64,000 nt of DNA, from assembly GCA_036365145.1 (NCBI GenBank), contig JAEOAD010000034.1, positions 16,149,501-16,213,500 of the forward strand. The letters are read 5' to 3'. Position numbers and translations under genes: made by a program. This DNA comes from Orientallactaga sibirica. Lineage: Eukaryota; Chordata; Mammalia; Rodentia; Dipodidae. Of the stretch, positions 1 through 9,770 are shown piece after piece. The notes under the pieces are model-generated. The model was not told the origin of the DNA. It saw only the letters and a list, made by a program, of their open reading frames with translations, and ran no database searches. Within the stretch, counting starts at the first letter, position 1. Each line of letters begins with the position of its first letter.

Positions 1-1320
1 ATTACACATGAAGTTACTTCACTAGTTTTCAATGCCAACCATGAGCCTAATGCCCTTTTCATTATCTCAACGTGAAAGGTCACTTAGCCAGTCACATAAC
101 CAACCCATGAATCAGCCCCATGGCAGCATTTCAACTAATGAGCTACAGAAATCACACACAATACATTTCCATCTCCTCTCTCTCATTCTTTTCTCTTTCT
201 CATCTTACATGCAAGTATCTTTCTAAATGAGATCAGCCAAATCTCTGGATGGTTATAGTCATCTCAAAGCTCAGTGGAGGTTGTTTTCTTCCTGAGACCT
301 GAATGTCAGTAGGTACACATTTGCCAACATGAAATTCCTAGAAGGAAAAATTCACTATCTCCAAACCACCCTCAGAATCTGAACTTTTTACTTTCCATAC
401 CTCCTGTCAATATACTAGGTCAATGCTACAATATAATATCCTGGCTTGGAGCCATCCTCCCTTCTCAAAAAACTCACAAATCAAGAAGGACACAAGGAAT
501 GGAATTGTATAAATTTGAATCAAATATCAGGAAATAACCTCATGATTATGATCTAAACTTATCACATAGTGAATTTGGATGGAATCACAGATCATTAAAT
601 ATGCCTTTTTCCAATAAAAATGTACACTTACATATACTCTTAAATAGTATTTTGCAGATCTATAATAATGTCTCTTAAACATGCTGAATGCTTCAAAGCT
701 TAAAGTATCTCTGATCAACTTTACACCGTGAGTTTATTGCTGTCTCATAGTTTGTCCTTTGTTTACATATCAAATCCATTCAGTTCATGTAGCATTATCT
801 TATCCTCAAGTTGTCCTTGCAGAGCTATAGCCCTCTTGAAGGAATGGTATTGTGTCTACTTTAACAAAACTCAACATATGGTAGATACAAATTTCTTAAA
901 ATAGATCTGTTTTTCTAATTACTAAGTAAAGGAAAGGAGCTGTTACATTTAAAAGCAGAGAGCTTGGCAAAAGTATGAGAAAAGTCAATGATCTATATAA
1001 TATCAGCAACAGATAGAGTGTAAGTCAGCAAACCTGGAACAAGAATGGACATGAGGTCCATAGAAGAGTTTGTTCAATCAGCAAAGAAAAACCCTCCACT
1101 ACATATCTTGGAAGAAGCAAATGCATTCCATCAATAGCAAGTTGAGGTGCTCCATGACTTGAATATCTGATCTTCACATCCAAATGTGCTTGCTTGGAGG
1201 AAATCCTCCATAGCTATATTACCATAAGTGAAAAATGGGTCTCTGTTATAGCTAAAGCATTATAGTCTTGGTAAAACTTTACTTTGAAACATTCACCACA
1301 AGAACAAAACAGATTTAATT
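1..1320. other. Unique AT-rich DNA, no gene seen
   Basis: No repeat family, splice-flanked open frame or RNA gene is recognisable. The longest open frames are about 60 codons, interrupted and compositionally ordinary for AT-rich noncoding DNA. Confidence 0.6.
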
Positions 1321-1376
1321 TTTTCCCATTTATTTATTGTTTATTATTTATTTATTTCATTTATTTATTCCCACAT

Positions 1377-1447
1377 GTGTGTGTATGTGTGTATTGTGGT
1401 GGTAGTGGTGGTGGTGGTGGTGGTGTGTGTGTGTGTGTGTGTGTGTG
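1377..1447. repeat. (TG)n / (TGG)n compound microsatellite
   Basis: TG dinucleotides, then about seven TGG/GGT trinucleotides, then a TG run. It follows a TTTA-rich stretch (1321-1370). An open frame crossing it encodes a Gly/Val/Cys-rich run and is an artefact of the repeat. Confidence 0.9.
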
Positions 1448-1449
1448 GT

Positions 1450-1745
1450 ATATGCACATACATGCTCCCATACAACATACCACATGTTTACCTGGAACAG
1501 AAAGTCAGACATCTTGTTCCATCACTTTTCTGCCCCTCTTACTGATCCTAGAGCTTGATGTTTGTTCTGTGAGTGCTGGTGATTCTCTGGTCTCTGCTCC
1601 TCTCAGGACTGGGGATATAGACACATGGCCACACCCAGCTGTGTAGAAGGGTCCTGAGGATGCAATTTGAGTGGTTTCTCAGGGGTCTTCAGGACTTCAT
1701 ACTTGCACAGGAAGTACTCTTTAACATTTCCATCTTTCCAACCAC
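1450..1745 (-). repeat. Degenerate B3/B4-like SINE
   Basis: The right half reads as the reverse complement of a rodent tRNA-derived SINE: 'gccacacccagct', then a gap, then 'cttgcacaggaagtactctttaac' spread over 1630-1725, which corresponds to a 'gcaagcactttaac' head. Very diverged, so the exact family is uncertain. Confidence 0.45.
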
Positions 1746-2418
1746 ATAACAGCTTTGATAACAACTTCAGATAGGAGCTTTAGATCTGATAAGGAGAGAG
1801 AAGGGATTCCCATGCTGCCAATCTAAGTTTTAGGCCTGCTATCATGAAAGTGACTCTGCTCCTCACCTTGCCCAGGGATGCATTGGTCTGACTTAGCCAA
1901 AGATCTAATAAGTGAGGAAATTATAATGCTCTTATGAATTAGGGGATGATTATCAACACTGAGGGTTTGCTAATTATATGGTGTTATTTTAAAATACATA
2001 ATTATCAATTAATAATGTCACTTGATATTTTGTTAGCACACAAAAAGCATTCTGGGCTGAAAGGCTTCACCTAGGCACTGGGTTATCCTGAATTACTAGT
2101 TAGCTACAGAAACAAAAATGAAATTCATGTTGAATGATTCCAGGTAAATAATTCAACTGTTAAACTTTACAATGTTCCTACCATGATAGAATAATGGACA
2201 ATGTGAACTGTGGCTAGGAATGTTGACTCGGAAACAGAAAACAAGCATAGAACACTCATTAGTACACAACTCTAATGTGTTCTTTGGTCTCCCTGATTCA
2301 GTTTCTTCTACTGTAAAAAGGAGAAGCTTCATATAGTACTATGACGTTATGATGAGAGTTTTTAAATGTTTGTGAAAATGTTGCGTCCACAAGTGATGTC
2401 TCTTGACAAGAGAAGTAC

Positions 2419-2653
2419 ATTTTTTTTTTTTTTTTTTGCAGAGAGACAGAGAGAGAGGGAGAGGAAGACAGATAGAGATGGGCGCACCAGCAGCCTCTCA
2501 ACTGCTGCAAACAAAATCCAGATGTGTGCACCTCCTTGCGGCATTGCGCCCTTGCGTCACTGCATCTGGCTAAACATGGGACCTGGAGATTGGAACCAGC
2601 GTTCTTAGGCTTAGGAGGCAGGCGCCTTAACCACTAAGCCATCTCTCCAGCCA
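2419..2653 (-). repeat. B2-like tRNA-derived SINE (dipodid type)
   Basis: Reverse complement of 'ggctggagagatggcttag...ttaaggcgcctgcc' at the right end, followed leftwards by the 'ccagatgca' core, a GA/TC-rich segment and a T-run at 2419-2438 (the A-tail). Near full length. The tRNA-like head carries Pol III A and B box remnants. Target duplication not clear. Confidence 0.9.
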
Positions 2654-2811
2654 CAAAAAATTTTAATTGTTAACACTTTAACCTTGGAGAGTCATGGTTA
2701 GCCAGGTCCAAAGACATAGAACTCAGCACACATTGAGAAAAGAGGAGCATATAATGTTTGCTAACCCTCTTTGATGTCGCATATATTCAACATATGCCTC
2801 GTTTAATTTGG

Positions 2812-2875
2812 ATGAATCTCTAAGAAAGACTCATCATTATCCGCATCCTGCATATGAGGAAACCAGGGCACCAAA
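2812..2875 (+). repeat. MIR 3'-end fragment
   Basis: Contains 'attatccgcatcctgcatatgaggaaaccagggcac' spread over 2832-2872, matching the MIR tail 'attatccccattttacagatgaggaaactgaggcac' with many changes. Ancient mammal-wide SINE. Confidence 0.6.
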
Positions 2876-2944
2876 ACTGTTCGTCGCAGTTTTGCAATGG
2901 CTTATTTTTGCGTGCATTATGTGGAAAGGATGAGGTGAGGGAGG

Positions 2945-3180
2945 GTGGCTTGCAGCACTGACTCTGAAGCTGAAGGGATTTGATCCTTGGTGATGTCCTT
3001 TGCCTACAGTACATTCCCTGAAAAGTCACTTAATCCCTGTGTGCTGCAATCAGTTTCTCCGTGCGTCATTTTGGGGAGGATAATAACTTCCCTCCCTTCC
3101 CGGGTTGCCTGTATTTGCCTTGGGAGTTAGTGCAGGGAAGGCCTCCCAGAGCTCTCTGGTACTCAGCAAACATTCCATAG
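2945..3180 (+). repeat. MIR SINE
   Basis: Shows the MIR order: 'actctgaagc...', 'aagtcacttaatccctgtgtgc', 'cagtttctccgtg', 'ggataataacttccctccc' and 'actcagcaaacattcc'. About half diverged, as expected for an old copy. Confidence 0.7.
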
Positions 3181-4480
3181 ATGTTTTCCTTCATGATTCT
3201 ACCCATTTAGGCATGGCTCATTCATAAGACTTGAAAACACACTGTCATATGATGCCCCTTGGTTTCCATGTCTGTGAATGAGGTTCCTCTGGAGCCCTCT
3301 CTAGTACAGAACTGAGTGGAAGAGTTAGAGAACAACACCTGCCTGGCTGAAGTTTATAAGCAACTAATGGCAACAATATATTCCAAGCCCTAAATAAGGG
3401 AAGGGTGCAAGCAAAGACAGTTAAAAGAAATATTAAAGATGGAATCAGGAACCAAGAGACTGAATTTGTAAGAGATCTGAGTAACTGTTCCCTGTGTCTT
3501 CATTCCTGATAAGCTTGGTACAACCTCACCCCATTTCCAGGCCAGCAGGGATGTTGCTTAGCAACCCAGCCAGGGACAGCAGAGCAAGCTCTTCACCAGT
3601 GCATTAAGGACTGCTACTGCAGTCCTACAAAGGACTGAACTTTCATTTAAAACTCCACCTCTAGCACAAGGGGCATTTGCAAATTGGAAGCACCTGAAAG
3701 GAGGGTCCTCTGAGGGGTAAGGGGAAAGAATGCAGGCAGGAGGAAAAATATTCCCTCTAAATTAGTAACAAAATAGATAGAGAATGATTTTTCTTTCCCT
3801 GAAAACTGCAAAAAACTTGATGCTTCTTTGAGACTTGTCAAGCCAAGGACTTGGGGAGTCTGCTTTATTGAATTTTGATGTGACAATTGAGGCCAGCAGG
3901 ACACACCCAGCTCCAGGTTCATGCAGGCTATCTCGCCTACAGCTGCAGGCACTTGATTACCACCTACACGCTCAATCTCAAAGAACTATCTGGAAAACCT
4001 ATATTGTCCTTAGCTGAGATCAAAGGTGTTAAGAAAGGTATTTATTCATTGGTTGAACAGATATTTTTCAAAGCTAGTATTTTAGAAAGGAAGTCAGGCA
4101 GTGACCCTTAAGTGTAGAAGATGTTAAGGAGAGGAAAATATGCAATGCTACTGGAGGATACAGTATTGTCCCTTAACCTCAATGAGATGGGGTCATGGAA
4201 ATCACCAGAGGAGAAAAGTCTTAAAGATAGGAAGGAAACATTCATTGTTCTGTAGAGGTCTACAGACTGTGTGGTGGTCCAGTTCAGCCTGAGATAAGAG
4301 TGGAGATGGGGAAGAGAAAAAAGAAGAATGAAGTAGCAGTCTAAGTTAAGAGTGGTGTATACCTATATGACGAAGCAGCTTGCAGCTCACGTTAGGATTC
4401 CAGATTGGATCCTAGAGCAAGTGGCAGTCATCACAGAGGTTTAAGTATGCCCGCCTATGACCAGTTACATTCTGCATCCA
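3181..4480. other. Unique DNA with one RFX-like palindrome
   Basis: No repeat family recognised. Base composition is more balanced than the neighbouring AT-rich tracts. Open frames of 60-101 codons occur on both strands and look like chance. It contains the GTTGCTTAGCAAC motif annotated separately. Confidence 0.55.
3553..3565. promoter_or_regulatory. RFX/X-box-like inverted repeat
   Basis: GTTGCTTAGCAAC is a near-perfect palindrome with GTTGC half-sites and a 3-bp centre, matching the known RFX-family X-box form (GTTGCC/T, short spacer, GGCAAC). Binding cannot be judged from sequence. Some matches arise by chance. Confidence 0.4.
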
Positions 4481-4489
4481 GTCAGTCCT

Positions 4490-4825
4490 CTTACCCTGCT
4501 TTAAATATGTTCTTGCTGCTATGACCAAACACCTGACAAACAAGCAACTTAGTGGAAGAAGGGCTAGGTTTGAAAGCATACAGTCTCTCATGGTGGGGAG
4601 AGTATTAAAGCAGAAGCCTGAAAGAGCTGGTCACATTGTGTCTACCGTCAGGAGGTTGATAGGAAGTACACAGGAAGTGGAGTAGAGCTGTAAGTTCCGA
4701 GGCCCATCCCTGGGGACCCACTTTCACTGCTTTTTTCAGGGTCTACAACCTTTCAAAACAATGCTGCCACCATGATAACAAGTGTTCAAACACATAAGGA
4801 ACATTTCATATTCAAACACAACACA
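4490..4825 (-). repeat. Old solo LTR, rodent MaLR/ERVL-like
   Basis: On the minus strand it begins 'gtttgaatatgaaatgttcc' and ends with 'aagttgcttgtttgtcaggtg', passing through 'acaatgtgaccagct'. This is the wording of old rodent LTRs. No internal region or coding remnant. Likely a recombined solo LTR. Confidence 0.6.
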
Positions 4826-4959
4826 CTCTATTCTTGAATCCCAGTAGTGTGAACCCTGCTCTAGGTTTTGAATTCTTAGCTTGATCTGTTGCAAAGTTCC
4901 CTTTTATGTGAAGGAAAGTAACATTTAATGTTTTGGGCCACATCTCTAATGCATAGAAG

Positions 4960-5079
4960 TTTTGTTGTTGTTGTTTGCAGCTGCTGTTCTTGTACTGTTT
5001 TGTAGTGCTGGGCATGAAATCCAAAGTCTCACAGATGCTATACAAGAACTCCCTGCCACTGAGCTATACTGCTGGCCCT
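4960..5079 (-). repeat. ID-like SINE
   Basis: The minus strand reads 'ggccagcagtatagctcagt' then 'tagcatctgtgag' and ends in an AAC/A-rich tail (TTG repeats on the + strand, 4960-4977). This is the BC1/ID tRNA-Ala-derived pattern, here diverged by inserted bases. Confidence 0.7.
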
Positions 5080-5454
5080 GGAATCCTGCTTTTTAACTGC
5101 ATTCCCTATCACATCCACGTTCCACATGTCTTTCTAACTTACTTATTTAAGGACTCTTACATAGGGTTTACCAACCACCTCCTCTCACTACTATATCTAG
5201 CCCTAATGCGATACTACTGTAACCATTAGCTTGTTTTTCAGTCCCCCAACACTAAATAGGTCCCACTCCATTTCTTTCTTGCCATATCTGGTAAAAGCTA
5301 TATTTGAGTGAACTACCTCCTCATGAACTGATCCACTCAGATCAGGTGTCTCATTTCAAGTTCTGGTCAGCCAAATGATGCCATGCATATCCACCTTTCC
5401 TACTTACGACTCTTAAAATAATAATAGGTAAACGGAGGGTAAATCCTGTTCTAT

Positions 5455-5640
5455 ATCAAAACTGAAGTGTATGACTTTTGGAAAGTTAGTTCACACGTCT
5501 GAGCCTGGTTTCACCATCCTTATGTGAATATATAACCCCCCCCCCCGTAGAGTTAAATGAGTATTAAAAGAGACTATGCAGAGAAAATATCTAGAACAAT
5601 ATCTTACAAACAGTAGGAACAAAATAATTACCATTTCCTC
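5455..5640 (+). repeat. MIR SINE
   Basis: 'ggaaagttagttcacacgtctgagcctggtttcacc' (spread over 5479-5514), 'agttaaatgagtattaaaag' and 'tagaacaatatcttacaaacagtagg' follow the MIR order. A C-run of about 13 sits at 5536-5546 inside it. Confidence 0.8.
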
Positions 5641-5954
5641 TCCATTGTTCCTTTAAGTGTGGTAGCTGCACAAATTTCTTGTTTCCATCCTTACAATGAC
5701 ATCCTAAGATTAGAGGATAAAAGGAGATTATGTATATATAGCACCAGGTATATAGTAAAAAAAAAAAAGATAAGTATAGCTATTGTTAATAATTATCATT
5801 AATAAAGCAGTATATGGTAATAGAAGGATTACCTGTGTGTCTTACTTTTCTGAATACAGGCTCATCATAAATAAACAAGAGGTAACCAGACATCTTGATG
5901 TTTCCTTTCTGCGTACTCATATAGACCATCTTCAAAATGCAACTTTTATTCTTT

Positions 5955-6194
5955 TTTTAAAAAAATATTTTATTATTTATTTATTTATTTGAGAGATAGA
6001 GATACAGAAATAGGCAGGGAGAGAGAGAGAGAGAGAACGGGTGCACCATGGCCTCCAGCCACTGCAAACGAACTCCAGATGCATGCACCCCCTTGTGCAT
6101 CTGGCTTACGTGGGTCCTGGAGAATCAAGCCTTGAACCGGGGTCCTTAGGCTTCATAGGCAAGCGTTTAACCGCTAAGCCATCTCTCCAGCCCC
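5955..6194 (-). repeat. B2-like tRNA-derived SINE with 22-bp target duplication
   Basis: Full-length reverse copy: tRNA-like head at 6125-6194 ('ttaaccgctaagccatctct'), core 'cagatgcatgcaccccc', GA-rich stretch at 5991-6035 and TTTA tail. It is flanked by a perfect 22-bp direct repeat at 5933-5954 and 6195-6216, the mark of LINE-1-mediated insertion. The exact repeat implies a fairly recent event. Confidence 0.97.
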
Positions 6195-6216
6195 CAAAAT
6201 GCAACTTTTATTCTTT

Positions 6217-6768
6217 AAGGGCTCCTCTCAACCCTTGAGAAAGATCACGAACTTCTGAAATATTTTGTTTGTTTTCGAGTCAATCCTACAAAAATCTCTA
6301 AGAAATTAGCAGAATAGCAGTATTATATAACTCCATAGGTACTATTCTCATCCTAGTATAAAGGGATGACATGTGAATTGTGATGGCTGTTTTGGGAATA
6401 ATTGTCTCAAAATATGTCTCTTTGAATTCTTAAAACTGAGTGCTTTGTAATACCACTGTATTTGGAGACAGGACATTTAGGCAAGTGATTCAGATAGGCC
6501 CTGAAGCAATTAAGTGGTGACCTAATAAATCCCATCAATTTGGACATGCACAAAAATGTTAGAAATTTATGTCCCACAGAGGAATGATCTCGTGACTGCA
6601 TAGTAAGAAGATGGCCATTTGCAAGCCAAAGAGAATGGGCTCAGAAGAAACACAATCTGCCTCATCTTGATTTTGCACATCCAGCCTAAAGCATGTCAAA
6701 ATATATTTCTGGTTTTTAATCCATTCAACCTGTGTCATTTTGTTATGTAACTCTTAGAAAATGAGTAT
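6217..6768. other. Unique DNA, no gene seen
   Basis: No repeat or coding signature recognised. Moderately AT-rich. Confidence 0.5.
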
Positions 6769-7704
6769 AGTCACTCACCAAAACAAACAACAACAACAAC
6801 AACAACAAAATAAGGGGATACCTTCCAGTGAGTTGTTGGCCAAGGAGGTCCCGGTAGTCTCCAAAACATTAAAGGCTTTTGCCAAAGCCCTTGGTTTCCC
6901 TTGAGAAACAGATAGTAAGACCCTATTGCTGAAGACATGTTTTGCCTGAGAGGCAAGGTCACTGAGAAAGCAAGCTGGTGTGGAGCAGAAAACCTTCTCC
7001 CTATAGACCAGCCAAATGAAAGCTGGAAAAAGCTGCACTGCACACAGTGTATGGGAGACAGAAGCCATCAGCAGTGAAAACAGTGGACACTGAATATTCA
7101 AGTTTGGCCAGACAGGCCCAATGACTGAATGGGCGCAATAGTGGCATGTCTACTCTTGGGGTAACCAACTGCTCCATAATTGGACTGAAGTCCCTCTCTA
7201 CGGGAGGGAATACATACCTGGTACTGAAAAAACTAAGTAAAAGTCTATTGTAGGTGAGGTCATGAGCCTTAGGGGTATAAGCCTGCTTTTGTCTGACTAA
7301 ATGTATATATTATTCCCACCAAGCTGCCCTGAAAGCACTACACTTAATGTTCATATTCACATATTAATGCTACTCTCATTTCTGGTTAGAGAAGCTTCTC
7401 TTTTCAGATGGCGATGGCCACTGGGATGCCCCAAAAGGCAACATAGTGCTGAGAAGAAGGGATGGAGGAGTACCCAGCACTGAAACACCTCTGTCACACC
7501 CTCCAAGACTCAGGGACCATTGCGGAAGCAGGGACGGATAGAATGGAAGAGCCAAAGGAAGGGTATGACCTCTTACAATGCAACTGCCCAGACAGAAATT
7601 GGCCTCGATATCCATGACCTTGCAGTGCCTAGCAATACTCTGCAAGACCCTCAAAATAGAAGAAAATGATGATGTCATCAAATTAAAAGAAAGACTAATG
7701 GACA

Positions 7705-7790
7705 GAGGGAGGGGATATGATGGAGACTGGAGTTCTAAAGTGGAATGAGGGGAGGGGATATGATGGAGACTGGAGTTCTAAAGTGGAATG
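7705..7790 (+). repeat. 43-bp tandem duplication in LINE-1 3' UTR
   Basis: The block 'ggggatatgatggagactgg...aaagtggaatg' occurs twice with a 43-bp offset (7711 and 7754) and essentially no differences, so the duplication is younger than the insertion or belongs to a young subfamily. Confidence 0.9.
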
Positions 7791-7862
7791 GGGGGAGGGG
7801 AGGGAAATATCAGGTGGGTATTTTTGTATGTAAGTATAAAAGTCAATAAAAAATAATAATTA

Positions 7863-8135
7863 GGACTGGAGAGATGGCTTAGCAGTTAAGGCACCTGCCT
7901 CCTAAGCCTAAGAACGCTGGTTCCAATCCCCAGCGGTTCCAATCTCCAGGTCCCACGTTTAGCCAGATGCAAAGTGATGCAAGGGCACAATGCCACACTT
8001 GACCACAAGGGGGCGTACACATCTGGATTTCCTTCACAGCCTCTGAGAGACTGCTGGCGTGCCCATCTCTATCTGTCTCCCTCTCACTCTCTGTCTGTCT
8101 CTCTCTGTGTCTCTCTCCAAAAATAAATAAAATTA
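7863..8135 (+). repeat. B2-like SINE inserted in LINE-1 A-tail
   Basis: Full-length copy, 'ggactggagagatggcttag' to '(a)aataaataaaa', with a 15-bp target duplication (7848-7862 and 8136-8150). It carries a duplicated B-box segment (7919-7950) and a strong CTCF-like word at 8003-8018. Insertion in the LINE-1 tail makes it younger than that LINE-1. Confidence 0.95.
8003..8018 (+). promoter_or_regulatory. CTCF-like motif inside SINE
   Basis: CCACAAGGGGGCGTAC fits the known CTCF core (CCASNAGRKGGCRS) at nearly every position. B2 SINEs of mouse are known to carry and spread such sites. Occupancy here is inference. Confidence 0.55.
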
Positions 8136-8171
8136 AAAAAATAATAATTAAAAAAACACACACAAAAAAAT

Positions 8172-9415
8172 AAGTTTATTATATTGTGAAGACAGATACA
8201 GGGAGAGTGTAGGCTGATTCTTTGGGAGCTGGCAAGATCGCTTGGATTTTCAAAGACCATGTGGGTGGACAACTATATTTTGCCTCCAAAGGGGAAACTG
8301 AGTCAATGCAGCTGCTGGAATGCATACATAGCTTGGAGAATGTGTGACTTTGAAGGTAGTGCCTAAGTCCCCTCATGAAAATCCTGAAGTGACAGCGTGA
8401 CTCTGTAGAATCAGTAACCACAGAGTACACAGTATTTCTCTATGCCATACTGCAAAGGATGTCAGTAGGAACTGAAGACAGTTACCTGCCTTGTTTTCCT
8501 GGGACTAGATATATTTAACATCAATGCACTAGCCAATGGAGGGTTTGTGGGAGCTTCATTAATGAATAAAAGAGACATCTTGCTAATCAAAAAGGTTATA
8601 ATTAAGACACATAATTTAAAAAGAATCAAATGTATGCCTAGGACCTGCATATTATAATAAACTAATATTTATCATGGATAAGCATGTAGAATAATCATAA
8701 AATCACAATATTAAGACAAGAGCTATTTTATTTCCACCTCCCTCTTAGAACTTAGTAGAACAGCCTCAAGTAACAGAGATATGCTCAGTAAGCATTGTTT
8801 AGTAAACACATGGAGTGTCTGAGTTGTTTCTTTCTTTCAGAATGCACAGAGGCCCCAGACTGTAAAGACACTTAACCAAGATCACCCAATGAGTCAATAA
8901 TAGATAAAAATCAGATAACACACATTTAAATCCCATTCCCAACGCTCAGTTCAAAGCCTTTGTAGAAATGGAACCTCTCTTCTCCACATGCATCTTGTTC
9001 AGTTTCTTTTTTTTATATTCTGCCAATGGATGGGAACAATGATCTAGTGTGACAAATCCTCTTTGCCTCTGCCCTTGTGCAGAGGGAATTTGCCATCTTC
9101 TGTGATCATCAGTCTGGCAACATCAATCTAGAAGTTTGTTAATGACACTGACCTGAATCTGTCACATTGGAAAGAGCTCTTCACAGCAGCTGGGATTTGC
9201 TGCCATATAGCAGCTTTATTATACATGGAACTCCCTAATAAGTTGATTAAAGATAAACTTCTTGAATCCTTGAATATATACTTTTAGGCATTTAATAAGT
9301 TGTAAAGAGGATGGAAACATAGAAGGTAATGTAAAGCACCAGAAGTTCTGTGTGTATCTGTAGATGCTCACGCTTGGTTTATGTGTTTCTCAGTGTTGCT
9401 ACAACACAGGTCAGC
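8172..9415. other. Mostly unique DNA with a weak MIR/L2-like trace
   Basis: About 8870-8950 holds 'taaccaagatcacccaatgagtcaataatag', spread over 8872-8902, resembling a MIR/L2 tail. Otherwise no repeat or gene is seen. Confidence 0.45.
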
Positions 9416-9769
9416 TGTATTAAGTTCCTTTCCTGTTGGGACAAAATACCTGATGAGAAGCAACTTACGGAAGGAAATGTTTATTTTGTATGAGGTTGCC
9501 ATGGCCAGGAAGGCATAGCCGAAGGAGCTTGAGGCAGCTGGTCACATTGAGTTCACAGTGAGGAAACAGGGAGTGATTAGTGCTGTTGCTCAACCAGCTC
9601 TCCCCTCGTTACAGGGCCCTAGCCCATGGGATGGTTCTGCCCACAGTTAGGGTCTGTCTTCCAGCCTCCATTAACCTAATCTAGATAACCCCTCATAAGC
9701 ATGCCCATAGGATTCTTTCCTGGATGATTTTAAGTCCTATTGAGTTGACAGAAAATACCAACCATCCTA
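9416..9769 (-). repeat. Solo LTR, rodent MaLR/ERVL-like
   Basis: On the minus strand it starts 'ggttggtattttctgtcaac', passes 'taacctaatctagataacc' (plus-strand wording) and 'agctggtcacattgag', and ends near 'aggaacttaataca'. It abuts the LINE-1 at 9771, so the LINE-1 landed at or near the LTR edge. Confidence 0.65.
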
Positions 9770-9770
9770 T

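Larger units (their letters stand above)
6770..8171 (+). mobile_element. 5'-truncated LINE-1 3' UTR, type I
   Basis: Runs from 'ccttccagtgagttgttggcc' through a GA-rich stretch (7700-7806) to 'aaaagtcaataaaaaataataat'. The same wording occurs in reverse at 9.8-10.8, 41.3 and 52.0-52.9 kb, where one copy continues into ORF2, so this is the untranslated tail. It holds an AAC microsatellite near its start, a 43-bp tandem duplication, and a SINE in its A-tail, after which A-rich tail sequence resumes at 8151. No coding capacity. Confidence 0.85.

Noticed and set aside
1377..1447. CRISPR-like or minisatellite array
   Set aside because: It is a simple TG/TGG run without spacers. No array with unique spacers exists in the window.
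7879..8163. 94-codon minus frame and similar Arg/Glu/Asp-rich frames at 2366, 18114 and 45077
   Set aside because: All are translations of the same SINE, which explains their likeness to each other.
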